Origin: Anaeromyces robustus
Lineage: Eukaryota > Neocallimastigomycota > Neocallimastigomycetes > Neocallimastigales > Neocallimastigaceae
Length of the DNA stretch: 64,000 nt
Reading direction: 5' to 3'
Assembly: GCA_002104895.1 (NCBI GenBank)
Contig: MCFG01000240.1
Coordinates: 38,501-102,500, forward strand
Shown: piece by piece, positions 32,958 to 47,100 of the stretch
Layout of the letters: each line of letters opens with the position of its first letter
How positions within the stretch are numbered: position 1 is the first letter of the stretch
Notes under the pieces: generated by a model
Seen by the model: only the letters and a program-made list of their open reading frames with translations
The model's database searches: none
Told to the model about the DNA's origin: nothing
Translations under genes and position numbers: made by a program

Positions 32958-33056
<99 letters not shown>

Positions 33057-33265
33057 TTTTATTTTATTTTATATATTTATATATTTATTTATTTTATTTT
33101 ATATATTTATATATTTTTTAATAATTTTATTATATTTCATAATGTGACATTCATAATTTATGTTAAAAAAATTTTATTTTTTAATTTATTTATTATGCGC
33201 CTCATTATAAATTTTTTATTATGCGTTCCATTTCATATTGTGAAATGCAACACAGCCCTTTGGAG
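32715..33265. repeat. Foldback (MITE-like) element with a (TTTA)n core
   Basis: The left arm (about 32720-32850) and the reverse complement of the right arm (about 33180-33262) share TTGCATT, CATTTCACAAT, ATGG/AGGCGCATAATAAAT and an outer CCTTTTGG/CCAAAGGG segment. The arms flank roughly 330 bp of TTTA and TTTTA repeats. The left tip is itself a hairpin (ACTCCTTT-TGG-AAAGGAGT). The structure resembles a non-autonomous DNA transposon whose middle is replaced by microsatellite, but no target-site duplication is clear. Confidence 0.5.
32955..33117. repeat. (TTTA)n microsatellite and short minisatellite
   Basis: About 105 bp of uninterrupted TTTA units, followed by roughly two copies of a 30-bp unit containing ATATATTTATATATTTATTT. 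Confidence 0.9.
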
Positions 33266-35382
33266 GTCAAAATCTAATAGAAATATTAATTACACCACAA
33301 ATTAAAAATAATTAATAATAGATACTAATTAGAATTTTCTAATATAGATTTACTTTTTTTAAAAAAAAAAATTATCATCATTTTAATAAAAATTTAATAA
33401 ACAACAAAAAATCTAGACTTTTGTTTTGTTTGTTTTTTTTTTTTTATTTTTGTTTATTTTATTTTTACTTAAAATAATCAAATTTGATTAATTAACTGAC
33501 ATAATTGTTAATATATTTAATTAATTAATAGAGTTGTACCACATTAAAGTAAAATAAAAATAAAAAAAAAAATAAAAGGTCTTATTTATTATATTCAAAA
33601 ATATTATTTAAATTTTTTTAATAATTAAATATTTAAATAATAATAATAAATATTAATTTTAAAAATAATTTTATCTTTTTTTTTTTAAAAATGATTAAAT
33701 CTAAATTATTTACATTTACAAATATAAACTTTATTTTGTTTAAAAATAATATATTAATTGATTGATAGATAATAAGAAGAAGAAGAATTATAAATAAAGT
33801 ATAATAACAAAGATATACAAATAATTTATTATAATATATTCATAATATAATATAATAATAAATAATGTAAAACATATATTAATACTATAAAATATAATAA
33901 ATTAAAATAAAAAATATAAAACAAATAATGTATAAATAAAGAAAATTATAATAAAATATAATAAATATTAAAATATTAATAATAATAATAGTAATAGTAA
34001 TAAATAAATAATAAATAAATAAATAGATAAATAAATAAATAAATAAATAATAAATAACTATTTAAATAAATAAATAATAATTATTATTCTAATAATAATA
34101 ATGATAATAAATAAATTGAAAAGAAAAAAAGAATATTGATTTATTTTTATAAATTTTTAATTATTATTATTTTTATTATTATTATTATTTTATATGTTTT
34201 CATTATTTATTTATTTTTTCATTATTTATTTATTTTTTTTGTTTTAATTTTATTGTATATGTAAATTTTTTACTTAAAATTAAATAATAGTTTGTAAAAA
34301 AATATTAATTCCTTAATTACTTTTTTATTTTCGTTACATCTATATGTGTATTAATTTATATATATAATTTAAATTTAAAAAAAACAATATATATATATAT
34401 ATATTAGATCAAATATCACATTTAATGTGTAATTTGCATTTACAGATAAAAAATAATAATTAATTATTTACGAAATAAGGAAAATTATTTTAATAAAAAA
34501 CATTTAGTATATATTGCTATATAGAAATAGCTTTTTATTGATCTTTTAATAATCTTTTAATAATAATATTCATTACTTATGTATAATTTAATTTTTAATG
34601 TTCTTTTTAGGTTATTTACATCAATTTATTTTTTTTTTTTTAATAATAATAAATATACTTAATGCATTTAAACTATTTTCATAATTTATTATATATGTAA
34701 CACGACGTAATAATTTCTTTTCTAATTTTTTAATTAATTTACTATTTATTGATAGCATTTCATAAATTATTTATTATAATAAAAAATTATATTTGAAGAT
34801 AATAATTCATAATATTTAAATATCTATAAATATCTTTTTTTTTTTTTACAATTTCACTTACATCTTTGTTATATAATTAGCAAAAATAAACTAAACATCT
34901 TTCTCTATCGGATTTTCTTTTTATTATTTATTTTTATTAATTTCATTTATTATATTTTTTAATTTCTTATATTCCATAATGAATTATAAATTTGAAATTC
35001 AAAAATTTCTTGTTATACACTTCATAATATTTTATAATTAATTTTTGAGAGTGAAGTGAAATTAATAATCCATTCTATAAAAAATGTGATTTCGAAAAAA
35101 TTTACATTACCTCTATTATAAATGATTGTTCATTATGTTATATATCATAAGAAATATTGATTATAAATATATTTAATCATTATTATTGTAATTATTGTAT
35201 AATTAAAAATATTGATTATAAATATATTTAATCATTATTATTGTATAATTAATTAATATTAATTTAATTATATATTAATTTTTTTTTTTTTTCATTATTT
35301 TTAAATTAATATATATATAGGTTAGAATGTGTTTGATTATTTAGTATAAACTAACCTAAATAATTAGTTATTTTTTTTAATA

Positions 35383-35413
<31 letters not shown>

Positions 35414-35583
35414 ATTAATTATAAAATTAAAGTCATAGTCATACATTTATATTTAATTCTATAAACTATATTTATCTACTCTAAATGAAAAGCAAATACA
35501 AAATAAATATTTTGTATATTATTTAAATAAAGCAAAATAATAAAAAATTATTTGTAATATAAATGAATTGGTTATAATAATAG

Positions 35584-35635
35584 ATATTATACTTTTATAC
35601 AGGTTTAAGTATATACCTGTATAAAAGTATGATAT
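35584..35635. other. Strong hairpin, 16-bp perfect stem
   Basis: Arms 35589-35604 (ATACTTTTATACAGGT) and 35615-35630 are perfectly complementary with a 10-base loop. The stem extends outward by about four pairs past one T/G position. It could be a small foldback element or a transcribed hairpin. No neighbouring gene explains it. Confidence 0.75.
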
Positions 35636-36396
35636 TTATTTTAATTTTATTTAAAAACATAAAATAGATCAAATAAAATAATTAAGAATTGAATAGGTAA
35701 TATTCATAAATAATAATAACAATAATAATTAATATTAAAATAAAATTTAAAATATAATATTTAGAATAGTAAATTACAAATAATAATAATTAAATTAAAT
35801 AATTAAATAAATGAATCATAATAATTATGATAATTTAAAGATTATAATAGTAAATTAATGTAATATAAAAGGAGGATAATTTTCTTTCTTTTATAAAAAA
35901 TTATTAAGCTATAAAAAATTTATTATAATAAGAATATATTGTTCTTGAATCATCTTAATAAATAAATAATGAAATTAATAATTTATAATTAATTATAATA
36001 TTTAATTTTTATGTCAGGAATATTAGTGAATTTAAAATTGAAATTTCACTAATAGATGAATTGAAATTAAACTTTCGTTATTGACAAAATCACTTAAAAA
36101 ATTCGATTATTATTTAAAAGAAATGATTATTCGAGTGTATTTTAAATTCAAAAATTAAAGGGTTTGGACCATTAAAAGGAAATTTATATCAATCTAATTT
36201 AACCCTTGATAATTTAATAAAAATAAAAATGAAGAAAAATAATTGATAACTCATCAAACCGCTGATTTTATGTTCATTGAGAAGCTCTGTTCAAAGGCTA
36301 CTACAACATATATTAATTTTAGCTCATTTAGATCACTAGTTTACGAGATATTAATTAATTAATTATTACAATTAGTAGTTTAGTTAATTAATTTAA

Positions 36397-36641
<245 letters not shown>

Positions 36642-36665
36642 TTCCTCAATAATAAAAAATAAATA

Positions 36666-37670
36666 ATGGATAATTTTATAAAATTAATTGATAATGAAGA
36701 TGTTGAAGAAATTAAATTATTTATAAATGACAATAACATTATTAATAAACGAGACATTGTTTTAGAATTATATAATGAAAATTTGCTTACGCCTGAAAGA
36801 TTAAAGTTTATTGCAGAGAAATGTTCCAAATATTTAAATTTGTCATCAACTTTAATAAAAATTTTAATGAAGAATAATAATTCAAAATTATTAAATATTA
36901 TTTTTAATAATTTAAAATTTTTTGACAATAAATATATTTTAAAGTTACTTTCTCATTATCAAAATAAAAAATCAATAACTTTATCTGATTTAAATCGACA
37001 ATTTGAGAAATATAAGCTTCCAATAGATCATAATTTATTATATGAGGATAATCATACCTATCTAATAAGAGCATGTAAAAATGGCAATGAAAATATGGTA
37101 AATTTTTTAATTAAACATGGATTAGATATAAATAAAACAGACAAGAATGGTTCAACTCTATTATTTTATTCTTGTGAAAATGAAAATGAAAGTATAATGA
37201 AATATTTAATTCAGCATGGTGTAAATATAAATATAAAAAATAATAGTGGTAATACACCATTAAGTAATGCATGTATTAAAGGAAATGAAAATATCGTAAA
37301 ATATTTAATTGAACATGGAGCAGATATAAATAATGTAAATCGAAGAGGTGATACTCCATTATTTGAAGCATGTAAAAATGGACATGAAAATATAGTAAGA
37401 TATTTAGTTGAAAATGGTGCAGATGTAAATATGGGAAATCGGATAGATGAAACACCAATATTTAAGGCCTGTTATAATGAAGATGAAAAAATGGTAAATT
37501 GTTTAATTGAACTTGGAACAGATATAAATAAAAAAAATATCTATGGTAAAACTCCATTATATGTTGCATCTACCTATGGCAATAATAATATAGTTAAATA
37601 TTTGATTGACCATGGAGCCAAAGTAAATACAAAAGAATTATTGTTTATTTATTTTTGTTTATTTATTTAA
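36666..37670 (+). CDS. Ankyrin-repeat protein
   Basis: 334 residues from ATG 36666. Residues 1-127 are a helical, Asn/Lys/Leu-rich N-terminal region without a recognised domain. From about residue 128 come six ankyrin repeats of 33 residues (for example SGNTPLSNACIKGNENIVKY and RGDTPLFEACKNGHENIVRY), with the usual G-x-TPL and LI-x-HGADIN positions. Ankyrin repeats mediate protein-protein contacts; no partner can be inferred. There is no signal peptide. The frame ends abruptly after the sixth repeat in a TTTATTT-rich stretch, and a hydrophobic frame follows in another register (37655-37927), so the annotated C-terminus (ELLFIYFCLFI) may be artificial. The gene stands alone between AT-rich spacers. 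Confidence 0.9.
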   Translation: MDNFIKLIDNEDVEEIKLFINDNNIINKRDIVLELYNENLLTPERLKFIAEKCSKYLNLSSTLIKILMKNNNSKLLNIIFNNLKFFDNKYILKLLSHYQNKKSITLSDLNRQFEKYKLPIDHNLLYEDNHTYLIRACKNGNENMVNFLIKHGLDINKTDKNGSTLLFYSCENENESIMKYLIQHGVNINIKNNSGNTPLSNACIKGNENIVKYLIEHGADINNVNRRGDTPLFEACKNGHENIVRYLVENGADVNMGNRIDETPIFKACYNEDEKMVNCLIELGTDINKKNIYGKTPLYVASTYGNNNIVKYLIDHGAKVNTKELLFIYFCLFI

Positions 37671-37927
37671 GTAAATATTTAAAAATTCATAGAATATTTC
37701 ATTATAAAAAAAAACATACAGAGTTTTTTGAAAAATATAATGAAATAATAAATATATTTCTTCTTTTTCTTATTATTTTTTCATCAATGTATATAATAAT
37801 ATATCATAGAATACTAGCATCAATAATTATATTATTAACTATGATTCAGGACAAGTCTACTAATTTATTATTAAAAGTTGTTTTTATATTTGGTATTATT
37901 TTTATAATATGGAATAATTTTATATAA
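37671..37927 (+). CDS. Probable hydrophobic C-terminal part of the ankyrin gene (other frame)
   Basis: An open frame overlapping the end of the ankyrin ORF in a different register, with no ATG near its beginning (its first codon is TTG at 37655). It encodes a basic stretch (KIHRIFHYKKKHTEFFEKY) followed by two or three hydrophobic segments (IFLLFLIIFSSMYIIIYH, ASIIILL, VVFIFGIIFIIW) and a stop at 37925-37927. Lack of a proper start, and position directly after six ankyrin repeats, suggest a membrane-anchored ankyrin protein joined by a short intron (a GTTTAT...CATAG interval of about 50 bases would fit) or by a frameshift. It could also be chance. Confidence 0.45.
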
Positions 37928-39088
37928 ATAAATTAATTAATTAAAATATTTAATGAAAAAAAATGAATATTATAAATAATAATAATAATTAATGATTATT
38001 AGAATATGTAAAATACATGATAAATGTATTAAAATGTAATGTATTAAGTTTAATGTATAAGTCAATTGTATTAATATTAATTTAAATATTTGTAACTCTT
38101 TAGTTTTTTTTAATAATAATTTAATTAATTTTATTTAAATATTTATTTATTAGCCATTTTAATATTTAAATCTGTATTAAATTAAAGGTGTTTTTTTTTA
38201 TAAATAATATTTTTTTATATTTAATTATTTATTATATTTATTATATTATTATATTTATTATATTTAACAATAGAGAAAAATTTTTTTTTAATTTTAAAAG
38301 CTAAAACTTGATTGGTTCTGAAAAGTTTTTATAGTTATTCCACAAGTTATTACATAATTTAAAGAATTTCTAATAATAATAAAATTATATTTTAAATTAT
38401 GAAAATACATTACAATAATATATAGTTTTTTTTTTTAAATACAAAAAAGTTTGTAATATTATTAATTTAATTTTTCTGTATTATTTATTAGTATTTTTTT
38501 TTATTACAATTAATATAAATATTATTATAAAATGTTAGTCATGATGTTCAAGAAAAAATGTGTATTCAAACATGTAAAAAAAGTGTTGTTGTTAAAAATT
38601 TTTTTAATACATTTTATTTGTATTTCTAGTTATATCTTTTTTTTTTTTTTAGTATTTAGTATATATTCTTAATTTAATATAAATTATTTAGTTAAAATAT
38701 ACATAAAATATATAAAAATATACATACATTATATATAAAATATACATAAAAAATACATGAAAAATACATGAAATATATATATTTTTTAATCCTACGAATT
38801 ATTTTTTTTTTTTTTTTAAATTTTTAATTTTTAAATTTTTAATTTATTAGTTTATTAATTTATTGATGTTTAATATATTAAAAAAATTTTTTTTATTACT
38901 ATTTATATTATTTATATTATTTATTTATTAAAAAAAATGTAATAAATATTTTCATACTTATTTATTTATTTATTATTTATTTATTTATTTATTTATTATT
39001 TATTTATTATTTATTTATTTATTATTTATTTATCTATATACAAAAATAAAACCTTCAATATAAAAAACAAAAAACTCTTTACAAAAAA

Positions 39089-39126
<38 letters not shown>

Positions 39127-39621
39127 TAATTAATAATTATTAAACTTTTTGTTGACATGTTTATAATCATTTTTTTTTTTATTTTCATTTATTAGAAGTT
39201 AATTTATAATTATTTAAATTTATTTTAATGTTATATATATATATTATTATTATTATTAATATTTTTTTTTTAAAAAAATTCTATAAAAGTTAATTATGTA
39301 GTTGCACAATTTAATTAAATAGATTAACTAATTTTTTTTTTTTTTTTTAAATTAATTGTATATAATTTTACTTTTATCTTTTTTTTATAATATTTTTATT
39401 TTATCTTTCCTTTTTTATTTTATCTTTTTTTTTTTTAAAACAAAGTTATTTATTTTTAATTATTATATAATAAATAAATAACATAAATATAAAAATTCAG
39501 TATTAATAAAAAATAAAATAAAATAAAAAAAATAAATAATAAATAATAAATTACTAATTAAATAAATATAAAAATTCAGTATTAATAAATAATAAATAAT
39601 AATAAAAAAAAAATAAAAAAG
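37928..39621. other. AT-rich spacer, no gene seen
   Basis: Homopolymer and dinucleotide-rich DNA with (TTAT)n around 38960-39033, an A9/T30 palindromic tract near 39085-39121 and imperfect ATACATAAAATATA repeats near 38695-38780. A 29-base-scale direct repeat ending ATAAATATAAAAATTCAGTA occurs twice just upstream of the next gene (39484 and 39562). No coding signal. Confidence 0.75.
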
Positions 39622-41456
<1,835 letters not shown>

Positions 41457-42144
41457 CAATTCATGAATAATCTAATAATAATAGATAAATAAATAAATAA
41501 ACAATTAATGAATAATAAGTTATAGAATAATAATAAAATAATAAAATAATTAAATAAAATAAAAATAACAAATAAAAAATAAATAAATAAATAAATAAAT
41601 AAGTAAAAACTATAAATTCAAGAATTATGTATTAATTATTGGGTAAAAAAAAATAATAAATATTATTTATGGTATTTATTATATTATTATTTTGCATTTT
41701 TACATTTAGTAAATTATTATTTTGCATTTTTACATTTAGTAAATTATTATTTTATATATTTTATATTTTATATTTTATATTTTATATTTTATATTTTATA
41801 CATAATATTTTATATTTTAACCTTTGATTAAGTAGAATTTGATATTTTGTTAGTGTTTGTTTTTTGTTATAATAATTATTTATTATACTTTTTGAAAAAA
41901 AAGGTTTGTCATGTTTGTCATGTTTATACACAAAATAACATAATATATAAAAATAATAATAAATAATAATGATGAATTAATATTTAAAAATTTTAAATAA
42001 TTTTATCAAGAAATAATATTTATTTGAATATATTATAGAATATATTATAGTACAATCTAATAGTATAATTAAATGTAATATAATTTAATTAAATATAGTC
42101 TAATATAATAATAAATAAAAATAATAGAAATCATTGTAATATAA

Positions 42145-42296
42145 AATGATATATATAATAATATATATAATTATATGTAATAATATAAAATAATATATAT
42201 AAATAATATATATAATTATATGTAATAATATAAAATAATATATATAAATAATATATATAATTATATGTAATAATATAAAATAATATATATAAATAT
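42145..42296. repeat. 45-bp minisatellite, three copies
   Basis: The word TTATATGTAATAATATAAAA recurs at 42171, 42216 and 42261. The 73-codon minus-strand ORF over it is an artefact of the repeat. Confidence 0.9.
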
Positions 42297-42365
42297 ATCT
42301 ATTAATGTATTTATATGTCAATTTTATAATAATTTACATTTAATTATTTTAAAGAAAAAACTAAA

Positions 42366-42478
42366 GAACAATAGGCTTAATTTCAGTAGACCGTAGCAAC
42401 AAGGCTATTATACTACTTATTATACTATGTTCTAGATTTTCTAAATTTAAGTCATTTGAAAAGCATTTATCCTCATAT
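42366..42478 (-). rRNA. Diverged fragment of the 3' end of 28S rRNA
   Basis: The reverse complement reads TAGCCTTGTTGCTACGGTCT followed by ACTGAAATTAAGCC, preceded by GAGGATAAAT and GACTTAAATTTAGAA. This matches in order the extreme 3' end of fungal 28S rRNA (GGGGATAAATC, GACTTAGATGTACAAC, TAGCCTTGTTGTTACGATCT, GCTGAGATTAAGCC). Several positions have drifted to A/T and no other 28S sequence is recognisable next to it, so it is a dispersed relic rather than a working rDNA unit. Confidence 0.7.
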
Positions 42479-43115
42479 AAATAATATTTAAAATATCATA
42501 TTTTTATGGAGAAAGTTAATTAGAAATATATATAATCAACTTTTTTTATAATTATTTATTACTTATTTTAAGTTTTAAGTTTTGAATTTATCATTAATAT
42601 CATTATATTAAATTATATAATTATTATTAGTAGCTGAATGGAAATATTTTGGAAATATATATCACATTAAATTAATATAATATTATTTATTAACAAGAAG
42701 TATTATAATCTTTTTTTTTTGTAAATAGAAATAATTGAATAATTGAATTTGTGTTCAAACTGTGAGTGAAAGGAATTATTCTAAAATTATCTAAATGTAA
42801 TTTTTTAAGACTGAAAGATGTTTTATATAATTCAATTAAAACTATAAATTTTTAATATTTTAATTTTTTTTTATTTTAGACTTAAGTAATATAATACAAT
42901 TCTATATTGCTTATTTATTATAAATAATTATCAATACTTTTTTTTTTTTTTATCTAAGTACACAATTTGTACATCATCTTTATTGAATTTTAATATTAAT
43001 ATACATAAATCATATTAAAAAAAAAAAAACACAAAATAAAAAAAAAATGATATTAATTAAAAAAAAAAAAAAAAATCCAGATAAACATTATAGATAATAA
43101 TGAATAATAAAAAAG

Positions 43116-43283
43116 GAGGGTAGAAAGTAGTATAGTAATACATAAAAACAATAAATCCATACTAGCCCTTAATTCTACATAGAGAATTAAAAGTAAAATT
43201 GATCTATCCTATTCCACTTGGGTCTGTAAATAGGCTGCTAGGCTGTCAATTTTATCAAAAAAAAAAAAAAAAAAAAAAAAAAA
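43116..43283 (+). repeat. Possible retroposed segment with poly(A) tail
   Basis: About 140 bp of noticeably higher GC (words CCATACTAGCCC, CCACTTGGGTCTG, AGGCTGCTAGGCTGTC) ends in TTTTATC and an uninterrupted run of about 27 A. A segment of unlike composition ending in a long A run looks like a retroposed small RNA. The AATCCATACTAG and TAGGCTGCTAGG words are weakly reminiscent of the region just upstream of the 28S 3' end, but I cannot confirm this. Confidence 0.35.
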
Positions 43284-44170
43284 TTTATAATTATAAATAA
43301 ATTTAATATAAAGAAAAAATATTATAAATTTCTAAATTGATAATAATTTTAGCAGGGGAGTGCTATTCCGGATTTCGTTTCTTTATAAATAATATTGTAT
43401 TATTATACAATATTATAATAAATTATTAATATGATGAAATATTAAAATTTTAAATTACTTTTTATATACTTTTTATATACTTTTTTATTTACTTTTTTAT
43501 TTACTTTTTATTTATTATTATTTTATTTACTTTTTATATACTTTTTATTTACTTTTTATTTATTATTATTTTATTTATTTTTATTTTTATTTTTATATTA
43601 TTTTTATTTTTTTTTTATATCTTATTCCTCTTTTCTATTTCTTTTATTTTTATTATTCTATTAATTACTATAGTAATTAATAAAAACAATAAATTTAATT
43701 ATTTTTAATATACATTTATTTATTTTTATTTTTATAATAATAAAAATAATAATAAATACTATTATATTAATAATAAAAATGGTTATTCAACTTATAAGTT
43801 GAATATAAAATTTTTCTTTATTTTATTTTATTTTATTTTTAATTTATCCCATATTAATCTTATTATTTATTATAATAATATATTTTTTAATTTTTTTAAA
43901 AAAAATATATAATTATAATAATAATAATAATTATAAAAAAATAAAAAAAAGTTATTTAATTAATTAATAAAATAACATTTTCTATTTTTTTTTCTCTATT
44001 TTTTTTTTCTTTTTAATTTTTCTTTTGTTTTTGTTATTTTTTTTTAAACTTTTATTTTTATGGTATTTTTTTTTAAGAATATTTTCCATTTTTACTTTTT
44101 TTTTTTGTTTTGTTTTTGTTAATTATTTTTTTTTTAACTTTTTATTTTTAATTAATTATATTTTCTATTT

Positions 44171-47100
44171 TTAATTCTTTCTTGTTTTTGTTACAATTAC
44201 AGTAACTACTTTTTTATTACTATTTTTAGTAGTAGTAGTCTTCTTTTTAGTAGTAGTCTTTTTAGTAGTAGTAGTCTTCTTTTTAGTAGTAGTAGTAGTC
44301 TTCTTTTTAGTAGTAGTGGTAGTCTTCTTTTTAGTAGTAGTAGTAGTCTTTTTAGTAGTAGTAGTAGTTGTAATAGGTTCTTTATCCCATATTTCCCATT
44401 GTTGATCATTAGCATTCTTATTACATGGATTCATATTTAAACGTCCTTCATTTTGTTCTCCAGATTGTAAAAGACCTAAACATTTATTATTATATAATGT
44501 TGATGTAATACTTTTTCCATTATAGGAAGATTTAATATCGATAATAATGGCATTACCATTACATTGTCTCATAACAGTAGTACCATTATCATTAAGATCT
44601 GAAACATATAAACAATCACCTTGATATAATGATTTAAAGAAACCATCACCAGAAACAGGAATATCCCATTTAGCACGATTATCAGACATATTACATCTAC
44701 CCATTTGAGGTCTATTAGTTGTTCTAGTACCAGATATTAAACATTTTTTTAATACTGGATTATAAATCCATACAGTACGAGGTTTCTTATTATTAATTTC
44801 AATAGGATTTCTATCCCATATTTCCCAATGTTGATCATTAGCATTCTTATTACATGGATTCATATTTAAACGTGCTTCATTTGATTCTCCAGATTGTAAA
44901 ATACCTAAACATTTATTATCATTTGATGTTGCTATAATACTTTCTCCATTATAGGAAGATTTAATATCTTTAATAATAGCATTACTATTACATTCTCTCA
45001 TAACAATAGTACCATTATCATAATTAGATGGAGCATTTAAACAATAATTACCTTCATATAATGATTTAAAGAAACCATCACCAGAAGTAGGAATATTCCA
45101 TTTAGCACGATTATTAGCAGCATTACAATTACCAATTTGAGGTCTATTAGTAAATCTAGTACCAGATATTAAACATTTATTTAATTTTGGATTATAGATC
45201 CAAACAGTACGTGTTTTAGCATTATTAACTGCACTTGGATTTCTATCCCATATTTCCCATTGTTGATCTTCATTAGCTTCATTACATCTGTTCATTCTTA
45301 AACGTAATTCATCTTTATTTTCTGTATTCATGGATCCTAAACATTTATTTTTATTTAAGGAAGAAATAATACTTTTTCCATTATAGGAAGAATTAATATC
45401 CATTATAATGGCTTTATCATCACATTCTTTCATAATGAGTTTACCTTCTCCTACATTATCAAAGTTCAAACAATATCCTTCATGTAATGATTTAAAGAAA
45501 CCATTTCCTGATACTGGAATTTGCCATTGAGATTTTTTAACATCTGTACATTTAATAATTGTTGGTCTATCATTATACTTTTCACCAGATTCAATACACA
45601 TATCTTTCTTTCTATTATAAATCCATACCGTACGTGTTTTTGCTTTTTTAACTTCTTGAGGATTTTCATTAAGGAATGTCCATTTTTGAGCATCTGAATA
45701 TTTATCACATGGTTTTAAAGAAACCTTATCAGATTTACTATTTTCAATACTTAAACATCTCTTCTTTTTACGGCGAAGGTCATCTGGGAATAATAATCCA
45801 TCTTTTTGATTAAAATACACATGATTATCTTTATAATAATTATCTATTTTAAGTTTTGGATCATCATCATCATATTGAATCATATATCTACTAGTATATA
45901 TAGCAGGTTGGAAATAAGTTAAAAATTGGGATCTAGCATACCACATAGAACTGATATCATTTTTACATTCACCAACGAAAGGTGCTTTTCCCTTCTCGGT
46001 TGGAGCAATTAAACATTTATCAATGGAAGCATTATAAATCCATTTACGATTATAGTCAAGATTGAGTCTGTGCATTTCACATTTTTTATTGTATTCGTCA
46101 TATTTATCATTATCAAATTTATTCATAAGATCAAAAGATGAATACTTTTTTGCTACTTCACAAACAAATCCATCTCTACCATATACTTGATAAAACTTTT
46201 GACACTTTTCTGATTTAAATTTTGTACAATCGAAATTATCATTTGTAGTATCTTTAGTAATTATACATTCTTTATTTTCATTTAAGAATTTAGTACATAT
46301 TTGAACAGCTTTTTCTGGAATATTTTGACAAAATTGTTTATATTGTTCATGAACTTCATAACGATCATCAAAATAAATATTTTTACCTGTCCATTTTTTA
46401 ACTAAATTTTTATCATGATATATTTTAGTATATTCACAGTAAGATAATTTATTTTTCAAATTATTTTCCTTTTTATTATATAAATTTGTACATTTCTTTG
46501 AAGTGATATCAGAACAACGATCAGCCATATTTCCGAATTGATTATAATCATTAAAATCAATGTTTTCATCAATATAACATTCTTTATATTCTTCCGCTTG
46601 AGGTCTACATTTTTCTTTATAAGTCATATAATTATTGCTTTCACAAATATCCAAATAAGAATCATATTTTTTAGCATCAAAGTTTTTAAGTAAATCAAAA
46701 GATTTATACTTTTTAGCAACAGAACATACTGATAAATTATTGACATATTTTCTGATAAAAGTTTCACATTCACCAGATTTTAAATTTCTACAACGTTCAA
46801 TACGATCATCAAGACTCATATTTGATGTAATACTTGCTAAACATTTTTTATTTTTTTCTAATTCTTCTTCACATTGCTTAATAGCATCTTTAGTAGTAGA
46901 ACATTTACCATAACTTGATTGACATCCATTTTCAGTGTAACATTCTTCCCATGGTGTAAATTTATAAGGAAGACATTTACCTGATTTGGAGCAACAACCA
47001 TCTGAACATGATGATTTTCCTTTCCCACATGCTGGTGTTTTATAATCAGAATAACTACTACGTTTACCATTATTAACAAAACGATTTGCAGTATCAGTAG

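Larger units (their letters stand above)
41457..44170. other. AT-rich spacer with rRNA fragment and repeats
   Basis: No intact gene. Contents: further AAAT and TTTTATAT repeats (41570-41820), a three-copy 45-bp minisatellite (42145-42296), a 28S rRNA 3'-end fragment (42366-42478), a poly(A)-tailed GC-richer segment (43116-43283), a small unassigned GC-richer patch (43350-43380) and T-rich DNA before the protease 3' end. Confidence 0.7.

Noticed and set aside
43345-43385. Small GC-richer patch (GCTATTCCGGATTTCG) considered as rRNA or tRNA
   Set aside because: Too short, and neither fold nor orientation fits; left unassigned.
44206-44415. ORF of LLLLKRR repeats in another frame of the protease tail
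   Set aside because: Out-of-frame translation of the Thr/Lys repeat at the C-terminus of the protease gene.
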